Assembly (NCBI GenBank): GCA_019055375.1
Contig: JAHQIW010006328.1
Span: 1 to 64,000 of the forward strand
Origin: Parelaphostrongylus tenuis
Taxonomy: Eukaryota > Nematoda > Chromadorea > Rhabditida > Metastrongylidae
Length of the DNA stretch: 64,000 nt
Direction of reading: 5' to 3'
Position numbers and translations under genes: made by a program. The notes under the pieces are model-generated. The model had not been told where the DNA came from and made no database searches. It saw only the letters and a program-made list of their open reading frames with translations. Below, one piece after another: positions 36,724 through 47,898 of the stretch; position 1 is the stretch's first letter; each line of letters begins with the position of its first letter.

Positions 36724-37271
36724 TTCAATTTTGATGTCTCTGAAAGAAGAGGACATGATTTTAAAGCCGCTTTATTGTTTGATTTTCATGGTTGGCAGAC
36801 ATACATTAGTTTGATAATTAATACATAGAGACTTCATTACTATATGTATGACAGTTGTGAAGGCCACCAACTTTATTCGATGAAAGTACGCTTTTGAAAA
36901 TCGATTTGTATTTCATTTATGATAAGAGTACTTATCGAAAATTCAAGGCAAAATCAACATCGTATACGTAAGTGATCTCACTGATAATTCTTGTTGGCGT
37001 AAGTGCTTCGAGAGCTACAGTGTAGAGAGCTTTCAGCTAGGCGATTACCATACTGGACTTCTGTCTGATATCGAAGGCTAAAGGTTTTTGTTTTGTTGAA
37101 AGTGACCACCACTAGACGATTCGAGCCATCGCATAAATATTAGACGTGAAAATTCATCTTGACTGTTTTATGTGAACGTCGAGCTTCTTATTAAGTTTTT
37201 GACGAACCAGAAAAAGTCTTCGTCATGGTGAAAGATGCGCAACGAAGGGGATAAAGAGGGAATTTAATTAG
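36724..37271 (+). pseudogene. Degraded coding-like segments (left arm)
   Basis: Counterpart of 5002-5550. Segment 36724-36828 is open (SERRGHDFKAALLFDFHGW). Segment 36824-37081 shares one frame but carries TGA where the diverged copy has TGG, then TGA-TAA, and its donor-like GTAAG has become ATAAG. It then reads IVYVSDLTDNSCWRKCF. Segment 37172-37271 has a 1-base deletion and a CAA-to-TAA change relative to the diverged copy. The arms therefore look like the more decayed version. Confidence 0.35.
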
Positions 37272-37422
37272 GTAAAAGTATCCAAAGACTATTTTCCGAT
37301 GAGGAAGTTAGCAAAGTGTATTAGGTGGAGATGTGAAGTCGGTATTCACTTTAGTACTTGTTGTGAGATTAATTAAAACTGCGAAGTCGAGTACCCTTAT
37401 AACCAAATTATCCTGTCTTGTA

Positions 37423-37662
37423 GGTTCCGTTTTATGTTTTTCTATAATTGAATTTGTCCTGGAAGTAGAGGTCTATTTGGCTGTCATCGACACCACTGCC
37501 GAGAGTTTGTTAGTAAAATGATTAGGTAAATACTTAGGTAGCACCTTTTCTTACGCCGTGCTGCTTCTGCGTTTCTTTCCATTCACTTCGTTTTACATTC
37601 ATATCCGAGAAGTCGAACTGACATGAGTTTGATCATGATCTGCGGAACCGTGCTCTCTCCAC
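37423..37662. other. Conserved 240-base core, left-arm copy
   Basis: Mirror of 57882-58121. On this strand a frame reading FVLEVEVYLAVIDTTAESLL ends in TGA at about 37521. See 4611-4850 for the comparison. Confidence 0.55.
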
Positions 37663-38330
37663 GCCGAATTCGAAAGTTAATCGAACGTTTTTCTGGGAAT
37701 TCGTGGTTATTTGTTCTTGGGCCTTCCACGTCTTTATTTGAGATTTTCTAAAAGAATTCGTCCTTGGCAAATGTTATTATCCAAGAATGATAATGATTTC
37801 GGCGATTAGATGTCCAGCAAATGCAGGGAGATATACAGGCCTAATTGACGTTAATGTGGGTAGTAGCCGTGTGTTGATATACTGAAATAACCGTTGGAAG
37901 CACATACTAACGCAAAATGTTGTACTGATAGTGCTCATGGCGCATTATTCAAATATTCTATTTAGCTATTTGGCGGTGAGCCTACTTATGGAAACGACGA
38001 TTCTGTGTTAAACAAGACAAAAACTTGGATGATTTGATGTTCGAATTATGAACTAAGCAGTTCTCGTCCTTCTTCGGAATTAACTACTTGATAATACTGT
38101 ATTGTACTGCAAGGTATGAATAACAAAGTTTATATGTCGATTTTAAAAGTGCCAATCACGGAGCATACTTAAACTGTTAATAATTAATCGATAACGCAGG
38201 CTTCATTGATTCCAATGCTGCGCTTGTTTTCTAGTGAGACCATTCCACTGCAGTGTAGCAAGAACAATAAGATTGAGGTTCAAATATTCGACGGCTTGTT
38301 TATCGGCGAACCTATGGGAAGGAAGTGTGT

Positions 38331-38350
38331 GGGGGGGGGGGGGGGGGGGG
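38331..38350. repeat. G20 homopolymer (left arm)
   Basis: Twenty consecutive G after GTGTGT. The mirror run has exactly the same length, while the diverged copy at about 3918-3942 has an interrupted C tract. Confidence 0.95.
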
Positions 38351-39007
38351 TGACCAATCGATGACCTGATGGGTTGGACATGTGGGGTGCACCTTTTATT
38401 CAATTGGGAATTGCTCCTTCGCTTCGAAAGAAACTCCATATGGAAGGATTGGCTCAAATACTACGATATTTTCTCTACACGCTCATCTGCATTTCGTGCT
38501 TCAAGCGAATTATAAGCGTGATAAAAATAATTTCTAACTAAGGCATGGGTCCAATGTGAAACATAATTTTATTTTTGATTTTATAGGGCTAACGAAGCGT
38601 CTCTTGAAAAAACGGTCAATTAAGGTTGTAACCCGAGTTTAAGCTTTCGAATGATTGCTAACATTTCTAAGAAAAGTTCATGCACGGCCAGTGAGACCGA
38701 ATACTCATTTGTTCTCTTATAAGCGAAATAACGTGATTTTATTTCAGTCAGCCTACAATTACTAGCCAAGCAGCTCGAGTCCTACATTTAAGAGGACACC
38801 ACCCTATAATTCTTAGATAATTGTTCTGGAGCCAGAAGAGGTACTAATTCTCAAGTACTTCTGCATTCGCTATCCATGGTTGATACACTGTGCTGTTGCA
38901 GCACAAATTCGAATTCCTTTATGCTAAAGCTTAGAGTATTTTTTGATTGTTAACTCATAACATATGGTTTTCCTGTTGACTTGTCATTCAACCCGTCGGG
39001 AAACGCG

Positions 39008-39009
<2 letters not shown>

Positions 39010-39052
<43 letters not shown>
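39010..39052. repeat. (TA)n microsatellite, left arm
   Basis: A TA run immediately upstream of a SINE S copy. The same length is found in the mirror at 56492-56534. The diverged copy at 3190-3220 has only a short interrupted run and lacks the SINE. Confidence 0.9.
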
Positions 39053-39071
39053 TGTACATATTATTATTATA

Positions 39072-39344
39072 GAGCGCATGTGGCGCAGAGGTTAGAGGTG
39101 CCCTGCGTCGCACAAGAGGTCACTGGTTTGACCTCACGCTCATGGCTCACCAAGCCATCCATCCCTCCGGGGTCGGTAAATTGGTACCAGACAGGTCTCA
39201 GTGTCCCAGACAGGTCTCCGCGAGTCATTGTAAAGGCCAGATGTGCATTCAATCACCTCAAACGAAGTTAAAAATTGAAGTCGAATGCATGGCGCATCCC
39301 TCAGGGATTGATCAACGCCGAGAGCTTTATCCTTTTATCCTTTA
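39072..39344 (+). mobile_element. SINE family S, full-length copy (left arm)
   Basis: Head GAGCGCATGTGGCGCAGAGG gives an A box and CTGGTTTGACCTC a B box. The body has CACCAAGCCATCC, TTGGTACCAGACAGG, GCATTCAATCACCTC and GATTGATCAACGCCGAGAGC, ending TTTATCCTTTTATCCTTTA. This is the best-preserved copy and defines the family here. The equivalent position of the diverged copy (about 3180-3190) lacks it, so insertion came after the 690-7330 duplication and before the palindrome formed. Confidence 0.75.
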
Positions 39345-40753
39345 TGTACATATATATCCCTTTGAGGACCATGAAGGTCAGTACGACCGTGATCTACGAG
39401 CGTCGTTCGAATGCTCATAAAAGTTGGTGTGTGCTTCAATGGGAATTCGAGTCAATTAAGTTTTCAGAGGAGTGTTATCGTCATGAAACGTCTAAATATC
39501 ACTGATGAGACTCATTGTGAATAATTTCAGCAACTGTAACGCTAGTGCTTTCCAGAATCTTGCCTTTTGAAAGAAAAAAAAAGTGTATCCTGGCGAAAGG
39601 AAATATATTTCCAGCTGTTACTGAACATTTCTTTTTTCTCGATATTTTTGTAGTCACTCGATAGCTGAGAAAATTTTGATTCTGATGGAAAGCTTGTTAT
39701 GTGAAACGATTTTTGTAGTACGTTTTACAAATAAATAAATGTTGACGTGTTACCAATAGCAGCCTAATTTTCTAAATCATAGCGGATGAACATTTGGAAA
39801 CGTAACTATGAAAACAAAGACGCCCCACCGTCTCGAAAATCTTTATTTTTAGAAACAATTTTCGTCTTATGTAATTACATTTTAAGGAACGCGGGTGAAT
39901 TCTTGGTTTCTTCTAAAAAAGATCTATTCCACTAGACTACTGGTATTTATTCGGCGGCTGGAATTAAATGAACTTGAAAGGTATACTTTATTTCTTGAGT
40001 AGCTTGTTTTTTGTGATGTTACAATCGAAATAAAATTTCGTTACACATCTAAGGATTTCTCGCCAGATAAAGTTTTTTGGTATTATTGCGTTAGCACCAC
40101 CCTGTTTGAACCCTTCGGTAAAAAAATATTTTTTGCTTCTCTAAGACGTTTCAAGAATAATTTGATAGCTCAACTTAAGTAGATTTGAATGGTATATCTT
40201 ATTTCTCAAATGGGTTGTTTTTCTGGAGGAGGGGAACGGGTGTAACAGTGACAATAGAATTTTGTTTCACATTCAAGTTTTTTTCGCCGTATATAATTTT
40301 ATGATCAGATATTAATTTTTGCATAGAGCCAATTTTAGCAATTTCAGCGGTTCGTTTTTGAAAAGGACTTCCCAGAGCGCTGTAACAATAAAAAAGACCA
40401 TTATTTTTCGCACTCGTTGAGCATTTCTCTTCTGTTAGGGTGTGCGTAGTAGCTCTAATATCAATCCGTGGTAAGAATCACATGTGGATTATTTGATTAA
40501 TATCAGGGTTGTCTTTGATACTTCAAGATTTACTGTATACGATCATGGACTTCTTTTTGGAAGAAAAAAAAATCGCTAAAAGTAATATTTGTGTTCAAAG
40601 GACTGGCAAACAGTACGATAAAGATCACTTTAGAAGACAAGAAAACTTCAATTACGTCCAAGGGGATTCGAATAGGTAGTTGCTCCTGTCCATGACTGTG
40701 CTGTGACTTATGCGGAGACTTTTCTTGTAACATATATTCGACGTTATCTTCTC

Positions 40754-40972
40754 AGTCCAACTGTGGAAAATGAAAGTGAGTGTTCTCGAACAATTTTCGG
40801 ACTGTATTATTGACCCTATCGCAGCACCTATGCTCGTAGCATCACCAAACAGTATGTGAAAAGATCTGAAGCTTCATTCGATGTCATTTCTTGCACAGAC
40901 GTTTTTATCGAATAAGCAGTGTTTTTGTAGAAGCATGGCCGCTTCTTTTTCTGTGGTTAGCGAAGCAAAAAA
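40754..40972 (-). pseudogene. ISXO2-like transposase relic (left arm)
   Basis: Mirror of 54572-54790, with the same reading. Confidence 0.4.
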
Positions 40973-41847
40973 GGAAGAGAAATCGATGAAAAGCAGAAGA
41001 GAGTTGAAGAAAAGGTAACGTGGCAATTAGATGATCAATGTCGAGAATGTTCAGGTGGCTGTTTTGGTGCCAATACTACGAGGTACCGTCCATATACCTG
41101 CAACGAGTGGTGACCAGGTCCCATTGTTGCACTGCGCGACACCTGATATTCTTTTGGTTGCCACAACTCACTAAAAAGTCTCTGAAAAGCCATAAACATC
41201 ACTGGAATCGGTAGAGTTCGCATTATCAAATGGTTACTGAAAGTTTAGAAAGTGCTGCGTTCAGCGAAAGATGCGCTAAAATGCTACGTATGTGGAACAT
41301 ATTTTTTATTTAAGCTGATACAACGGACCAGAAATTTTTCTTAAAAACCCAAGTACATCGTTGAAATTGTGTACACTTGAGTTGTCGAATAAAGGCGGCT
41401 TATTATTTCAAACATATTCTGGTGAAACACTTTGATCAGGTCAAAAATCTAGCTTATGCAGAATGTGACAAATGGTTCTACTGTGTGATAAGTTTAATCA
41501 TCCTGTCTATGGCAGTTTTATTTTATGGTAAGTTCAATCAATTTGAGCTGATGCAGCGAATTAGAAATTTTTCTTCGAAAACCAAGTACATTGTTGAAAT
41601 TGTCTAGATTTGAGCTATCGAGTAAGTTATAAAACAGTTTGAAGAAGTTGAGGAAATGCCTTAATTTCGGAACAGTGAGGAAAACAGAAATGATTCGAGT
41701 GTGTAAAACCATCCTTTTTTTAGTGTTATAGTGCTATTAGGAATCCATTCCAGGCATCAAATACATTCAAAATCTTATACCGTTCGGCTTCAAATGTTTT
41801 CTCATGATCACGCTCACATTTCAGTACATCTCATAATTATTATTCAG

Positions 41848-42062
41848 GCCAGCGAGTCATGTGGTTTGTTGATGGGCTTTTGTATAGTCCGATACATTGG
41901 GTGAATTGTTCGTCTTCGCCTACTCTAAGTAGGGGCCTGAAGCAATTCGAGAAAATTGGCTAAACACGAAGGGCCCCCCAACTGACGAGGCTACTCAAAG
42001 CCGGAATACGTGCAACGGGCCGTACAAGAGCACAGTAACTGACCACAAGACATGTTGGCTGG
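41848..42062. mobile_element. MITE family A, left-arm copy
   Basis: Reverse complement of the copy at 53484-53698 and the counterpart of the one at 1291-1506. The inverted termini carry the AACATGTC and GTGGT blocks. It is shared by the diverged copy and both arms, so it inserted before the segmental duplication. Confidence 0.6.
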
Positions 42063-42761
42063 AATAACATTTACGAGATCCTTGAAATCTCTAAGATTAG
42101 CCCTATGTATTAACTAAAATATGATCATTAAAAAAGTTCTATCCAGAGAAAAATGCTTTAATGTTGAACAAAATATTACTTCGACTGTTACAGCGCCAAC
42201 ATTTCACCAATAAAATTTGCAAATGAATTTCGCTTTAATTGAGCTATCAAAAAATACCATAAGTTTTACAAGAGCATAAATACGTTTTTACCGAAGACCT
42301 CAAACAGGATTGTGATAAAGTAAAAGTACCCCATTACGTTATCTGCAGTGAGACCTTACTGAAGTCTGTTTTACTATAATAGTAAAGTCCCATTCGTGGG
42401 CAAAAAATAATATGAATCTCGCCATGCTATACTAGCATAGGAGCAGGCGCCGGCAGCCTCTCTTCATAGCCGTGCAATCAGCTCAGCATCCAGAAATGGC
42501 GCAGTTCGCAGAGGGAAATATATATATATATCCAGAAAACCCAATGATACGCAAGACTTTCGACCCCAGGCGAAAGTTGTTCATACGTTCCATACAGAAT
42601 TTGTAAGATACATGCCTCTAAATCGACGAATTGAAACCTTTTTTCTCAATTTCGGATGTTACCAATCCTTTTTTTACGGGCCTATGAAGTTCGAAGTGGT
42701 CCCGTGGAGAAGTGCCCGCGCATTGAAATTCCAGCTGACTCCTGAGACCAACCTGAAGTGA

Positions 42762-43022
42762 TCATAGATTTACAAGAGATTTTCTCTTTTGCAACGCCGA
42801 AAGGATGTCATGGTAACCCCGAAGTGACTTTCCTCCATCGGCATAGATGCATGCAGTATTGCTATTCTCTATATGCAATTTTGAGGACCATATCTCATCG
42901 CTCTTAGCTCTCAGAGGTGTTTTGCACATTTTACTGGCTTGTTTCTCATTTTCCTTGTAGCCATCCTTCTTTATAACAATTTGTTTTACCACAGCGATTT
43001 GGATGGCAGTATCAGTCAACAA
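42762..43022 (-). other. Unassigned 86-codon open frame (left arm)
   Basis: Reads SKMCKTPLRAKSDEIW and NTACIYADGGKSLRGYHDIL. Composition is more protein-like than most frames here, but no family, splice site or second diverged copy is available to test it. The mirror is 52525-52785. Confidence 0.2.
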
Positions 43023-43592
43023 CCTTTGAAATCATTAGTGAACATGCTCATCTGGAAAAATTTTGTTCATGCAAAGTTCCGCCATAAAAAATATTCACTT
43101 TCCTAGCCTTTAGGTCAGGAGTAATCCAATGCTCCTTTTCGTCTCATGTTTTTATCTTTTCTTCGTAATATATAACCTTCATATCGTTCATAAGTGATGT
43201 TACAGTTCGCGTCGTTTATTGGCTACAGCAGACAGACTGGTCAATGGGTTCCAGTGTGCCATTCTCAAGCATCAAGGTGTGTACCATGTTTTCTCGAAAA
43301 ATAAGAGTGAACCAGAAAAAGGTGGAAACTAATGAAATAAATTAGGGAATATTAGTCATAATAATAGCTTGCGATTGGCCCAATCTCGCTATTGTTGAGA
43401 ACTGGCGGAGAGTTCTCAGAGGAATGCCCGAAGAATGCCTCGATTGTTATTTTTGAACTCTCCTGTATTTTCTTTCTTTTTCTTCTTTTTTGCTATCCCA
43501 TGACTGTAGGGAGTTTCAGCTCGAACCGGAAGTAAAGGAAGAGATTATTGAAAATTTCTTTTCGCCTTCGTTCTCCATACTATTGCTGAGAT

Positions 43593-43878
43593 GATAAAGG
43601 TCTAAGCTTTAGGTGTTGCTCAATCCCCGTATTATGCGCTATGCATTCTCTTCCATTCGTAGCGTTCGAGGTGACTAAAATATGTATCTGGCCTTTATAA
43701 AGGCTCTCGTCAGCCTAACGATATATCAAATGAGTGCTGCTATTCTCACAGACAAATTTGGTACCACTTCATCCACCTCGAAGGGATGAGGGCTTTGAAT
43801 CTTGGGTGTGGGATTGAACCTTAACTAGTGGACCACGGGTTGCTGAGCGTTTTTTAGCCACTTTGCCACATGCGCTCT
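43593..43878 (-). mobile_element. SINE family S, copy (left arm)
   Basis: In reverse complement the head GAGCGCATGTGGCAAAGTGG is followed by a longer, diverged anticodon region with GGTTCAATCCC as B box, and then the family body with GGTACCAAATTTG and CCTTTATAAAGGCC. The end is near 43593. Confidence 0.7.
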
Positions 43879-44184
43879 TATCGTTGCCCTGATAGCCATT
43901 ATCACACTGCAACCGCTCATTTGCAGCACAATCCTTTAACTGTCATGACTTTTCTTTTATTATCGTAGAATTTTTTTTTAGTTTGAAAAGGAAGAAGTGA
44001 ACTTGGAGACGAATGAGGAAACTGAAAGCGACTCTAGGAATTGGTAGTGGCAACTTTCTTCATTTTTACGCTATATATACCACTATAAACTAGAATTCTT
44101 TCTTTCAAATGCTTTTAGTGATAGTCTAATGTTAGAAATATATATTCAATATTGTTTAGCGATATACAAAGCCTTAAGGGACGG

Positions 44185-44250
44185 ACAGTATTCCAACTCG
44201 CAACTTACCTTTTGCGGGGCGAGTGCTAAGCATTGCACTACCAACGCTCA
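44185..44250 (-). tRNA. tRNA-like pseudogene or SINE head (left arm)
   Basis: The minus strand reads GAGCGTTGGTAGTGCAATGC (A-box-like) and GAGTTGGAATACTG (degenerate B box), spaced as in a tRNA. The acceptor stem is not convincing. The mirror is at 51297-51362. Confidence 0.35.
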
Positions 44251-44342
44251 CTCTACCATTACTTTTTTTGTAACACCCTCACATATTGATCCATATTATC
44301 GAATGTCTTTTTAACCTCGCATAAAGCATTCCATCTTTTCAG

Positions 44343-44632
44343 GAATGTTCAAAGACTTACCCGAGTTTGGTACGCCAGGGTCATACACCGGTGTTTTGGA
44401 GGTCTCGCCCTCCTCGTCAGTGACCCACGCCCCTCATTAAGCCTTGCATTGTAGCAAAGAGGCAGGCTTATGTGGTGATGGCGAAGTGTAAATGACAATT
44501 TGCTATCATCAATCACTTCTCAGTCGATCGATCTCGGCTGGTAGGGTGTGGGTCACAGACGAGGAGTGCGAGACCTGCAAACACATGTGTATGACCCTGG
44601 CATACCAACCTCGGATAAGGGCTTAAACATTC
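44343..44632. mobile_element. Foldback MITE with about 86-base inverted termini (left arm)
   Basis: The left end begins GAATGTTCAAAGACTTACCC. The right end in reverse begins GAATGTTTAAGCCCTTATCC. Both continue through GGTCATACAC and AGGTCTCGC-CTCCTCGTC to GTGACCCAC. About 290 bases, non-coding. Confidence 0.75.
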
Positions 44633-44655
44633 TTAGAAATTACACTCATATATAT

Positions 44656-44920
44656 CTCCAATATCTGTCAACGTGGCTGGGTTGATATCGATATCGGCTT
44701 ACCAGGCCAAACCATTATCGGTTAGTTGTTGACAGATAGATGTATTGAAGCGTAGAAAGCGTGGGTATCTAAACAGGTGTCGGTAGTGCAATGGTTCGAG
44801 TACGCGCTCCCGTGTGGAGTGAAATATGGCTCCAAGTCCCACCTGATGCAGAAGTTTTTGCGCATCAGTCTTCACCAGTGGGTATATTTATAACATCATA
44901 CCACCTGCAAATAAAAATTG
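44656..44920 (+). mobile_element. SINE-like element, family B (left arm)
   Basis: Leading module CCAATATCTGTCAACGTGGC to GTTGACAGATAGATG, with inverted ATCTGTCAAC/GTTGACAGAT ends. A tRNA-like unit follows at 44774-44845 (TCGGTAGTGCAATGGTTCGA, B box CCAAGTCCC, CAGGT/ACCTG closing stem), and then a tail with AACATCATACCACCTGC. The order matches 24321-24597, so two copies define the family. Confidence 0.6.
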
Positions 44921-45489
44921 AGCATTCCTCCGCGAAATTTGGACTACTCTCACAATCATATGCAAAGTTCACTTACGAAGTAGCATCCATTAGCAACGAC
45001 TCCACAGTGTTTGAATTTCTATACAATATAGAATTACACCGTACAGTATAATAAATTTCCTATAACATGCAACAACCATTGCAGTCGACTATTTTTGTAA
45101 TTGTATGAGCCGTACAATTTTTCATCCCGGGTATAATGATCTTTCTTCTATAGATGTGTGTTACGCCGTTACTGTTTTCTTTATTGATTTTTTTTGGTTT
45201 ATAGCTTCGGTTTCAACTGTTCTGGGTAATTTGATCACATAGTGATTTCAATGTGAGCAATGATTTGCTACTGAAGTTCCACCGTTTGCCAAACACGTAC
45301 ATCAACAACTTACGCGAAATCAAAAGTTTCGCAAATCATTTTTGGTTGCGTTTACAAATTCTTGGCAATTCCTGCTGTATAGGGAATATAACAAATAGAA
45401 ACGTTACTTGTAATAAAAAGAAGTAATATAATATTTATAGTTCACATTTATGCTCTAAAGTCTTAACAACTGTCATATCAAAATCAAAG

Positions 45490-45765
45490 AAAGCTCTCGA
45501 CGCACATCAATCTCTTGAGAGATGCGTCATACATTCATCTTGAATGTTTAAACTCCTTTGAGGTGATTGAATGCATGCTTCTTTTCAACAATGGCTCGCG
45601 GTGACTTACGGATGTATCAAGCTAGCTACAACCATCGTAGACAAGTGTGGCACCAATTTATCGACCCAGGAGGGATAGAATGCTTGGTGAGCTATGGGCG
45701 CCAGATCGAACCATCAATGGGTGTTCGGCGCACAGCACCTCAAGTCACTGCAGCACGTGCACTCA
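45490..45765 (-). mobile_element. SINE family S, copy near inner end (left arm)
   Basis: In reverse complement: GAGTGCACGTGCTGCAGTGA head, GATGGTTCGATCTGG B box, CACCAAGCATTC, GGTCGATAAATTGG, GCATTCAATCACCTC and GAGAGATTGATG. It lacks a clear TTTATCC tail. Confidence 0.7.
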
Positions 45766-46116
45766 AGCTATATTATCATCTGAAATGGATATTCCTTAGT
45801 GATGAATTTTTCTGAAATTAATTTATGCTGAATTTAGCAGTAAAGTCATCTCGTCAACAAACATCGTGTCAGCAACCATTCAGTCAACTCATCTGGCCCT
45901 ATCCTTGGCAATTAGTCTCATCAACCATCACCGTGGCATTGTACAATGTCTTAGCATCCTATGATGTAAAACATTGCTGATGATCTGAGCCTTTCTTGAC
46001 AGGTCTATCATTTTCTTCATATAAAGCAAAGCACAGGTTCAAACATCGTGAAGAACTACGGTGCGTGCGAGGTTTGTCATCTTGATTGTCTTTGTATTTA
46101 CGTCAACCATTTGTCC

Positions 46117-46117
46117 A

Positions 46118-46167
<50 letters not shown>
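46117..46167. repeat. (TA)n run at left inner junction
   Basis: The arm sequence ends in CCATTTGTCC followed by a TA run with one AA interruption. Beyond it the sequence is unique. Confidence 0.9.
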
Positions 46168-46168
<1 letters not shown>

Positions 46169-46283
46169 CAAATGTTTTGATAGTCTTTGTCATTTGCTTG
46201 TTGTTGTACATCACCTCCAATTCAAGTTGCGTATATGGTAACAGTGACTACTCAAAGGTTGCATTTGGCGGTGTGGAAGAGGT

Positions 46284-46910
46284 GTGACGAGACACAGCTG
46301 TGTTAGAAAAAATCGCTTCCGCGTCTCAGGTTTCTCTCAAGGAAGAACCTCTCAAAGAAGCCGCCAACCAAATACGGACCTCAAATTACGCGCTAACTTT
46401 TTTTTCAATTCAACAGTCCTCCCACCGCTCTATTATGCAGCGGAGACGTGGGTTGATACTTCCGACGACGTCGCGACTACTATGAACAACTCACGGAGCG
46501 CTTGAACGATCTCTTCTGAAAATCAATCGGCACTCACAACACGTAAGTGGCTTGTGCAGCTCAGATCTTAGAAATTTATCTCATCTTAGTGATCCAGAGA
46601 AATTCACATCAATAGCGAAGCACAGATGGGTCGGTCGGTCATATAGCGAGAAGATCAGACGACAGATTGACTAAACAAACTGTAGAGTGGCAAAAAACGT
46701 TTTTTTTCGAAATTAATTTTGAATATAATCGCATCAGTTGTATTCGTCCCTCCCGATATTATACAGATCATGGTCTGATACTCGCACCAGTGGCCATGCT
46801 CGAATGAAACCACCGCCATGGACGACAATCGCGAGAAGACGAGACGAATGGAAGATGTGCGGCGATTCGCACAATTCGTGAAGACGGACCGTCCAAGTAT
46901 TCCAGGTAAG
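46284..46910 (+). pseudogene. RTE-like retrotransposon C-terminal relic in palindrome centre
   Basis: FNSTVLPPLYYAAETWVDTS corresponds to the conserved TTVLPAL-YASETW region after the reverse transcriptase palm. In a shifted frame come LERSLLKINRHSQHVSGLCS, SDLRNLSHLSDPEKF and KHRWVGRSY (usually KIRWAGHV). After a gap, WTTIARRRDEWKMCG corresponds to the final WATLARDR-W block. Stops and frameshifts show it is dead. It begins about 120 bases after the TA junction. Confidence 0.7.
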
Positions 46911-47070
46911 TAAGCCTCTACTTTGCCAATCCTTTCATCTCTTCTTAGGTAAGCAAATTGATATCAGACTTGCTCGGGATGTTAGCAGCACTATTTGGAT
47001 ACACCGATAGTCCACCGTAAGTCATTACAGAGGACCTGATATGCTTACAGTTACCTTATACAATGCTCAA

Positions 47071-47142
47071 TGATGTTGAATGCATGGCGCATCCTTCACC
47101 GATTGATCAATCCTAAAAGTTTTATCCTTTTATACCTTTATT
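47071..47142 (+). mobile_element. SINE family S, 3-prime fragment in palindrome centre
   Basis: Carries TTGAATGCATGGCGCATCC, GATTGATCAA and TTTATCCTTTTATACCTTTA, which are the last 70 bases of the family. Severe 5-prime truncation fits retroposition. Confidence 0.65.
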
Positions 47143-47445
47143 TCCTCAAGTTCTATTATTTGGAGGCAGTGGAATACATTCGATCAATGAATCCATTTAT
47201 TATTTTTAAGACTATCCCTGAATTGGTGCCGCTTTCATAGGATATATAGGGTGTCGGGCATTCAGGTATATATGGCATAGTGCAGCGTGTATGGAGTTTA
47301 GGTACAGGTGAAGTGCAATTGTAGTAGGTATGTGCGGAGGTACAGTGAATGTAGTACAGAGTGTATAAGGTATAGAGTATGGAATGCAGTGGTATATTTT
47401 ATCATTCATATGATGTTTTTTATTGATACTAATAATTTTTTTTCA

Positions 47446-47830
47446 TTATTATTTGAGCCAACATGTCATGTGGTCTGGTAAGGGCTCTTGTACAGCCCGA
47501 TACACGTGTTTCGTCCTTACAGACTCATCAGCCGGGCAGAACCCGTCGTCTGTCGATCTTTTTGTAGTCAGTTCTCTCGGGAGCGTTACACTCCTTATAG
47601 AGAGTTGTCGACGACGTACGTTTTACACTCTATGTCAAGCGGAAATTTTCGCCTAACACAGAGTGTTTTCGCACTCGATTGCTAGCTGGCTGGTATTTTT
47701 ATCATATTATACCTTTCCTTCGAGTGCTTTATTAGGACCACGCTCAAATTTTAATAGATTCTTTCATTATTATTTGAGCCAATATGTGGTCTTAATAAAG
47801 CACTCGAAGGAAAGGTGTAATAATTTTATT
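47446..47830. mobile_element. MITE-like block with repeated TTTGAGCCAA ends
   Basis: ATTATTTGAGCCAACATGTC at 47449 and ATTATTTGAGCCAATATGTG at about 47767 are near-direct repeats. CCTTTCCTTCGAGTGCTTTA at 47711 is inverted at about 47797-47816. This looks like nested or partly duplicated relatives of MITE family A. Confidence 0.5.
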
Positions 47831-47898
47831 AAATACTTTGCGTAATTCTAATACAGAGCTTGCTTTATTTATTTTTTATTTTCAGTTGTTCTCAAGTT

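Larger units (their letters stand above)
31544..46116 (+). repeat. Left arm of giant inverted repeat (palindrome arm 1)
   Basis: This arm is the reverse complement of 49431-64000. Paired positions sum to 95544 up to about 41300, 95545 to about 41710, 95546 to about 42660 and 95547 to the inner end. Every element in it reappears in the other arm in the opposite orientation. Sampled stretches were identical apart from three single-base A/T homopolymer differences, although I could not align every base. The outer limit is unknown: 31544 is only the partner of the last base of the window. The arm holds a mariner relic, SINEs, foldback MITEs, a (TA)n run, a 20-base G run and fragments that look like former exons. 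Confidence 0.95.
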
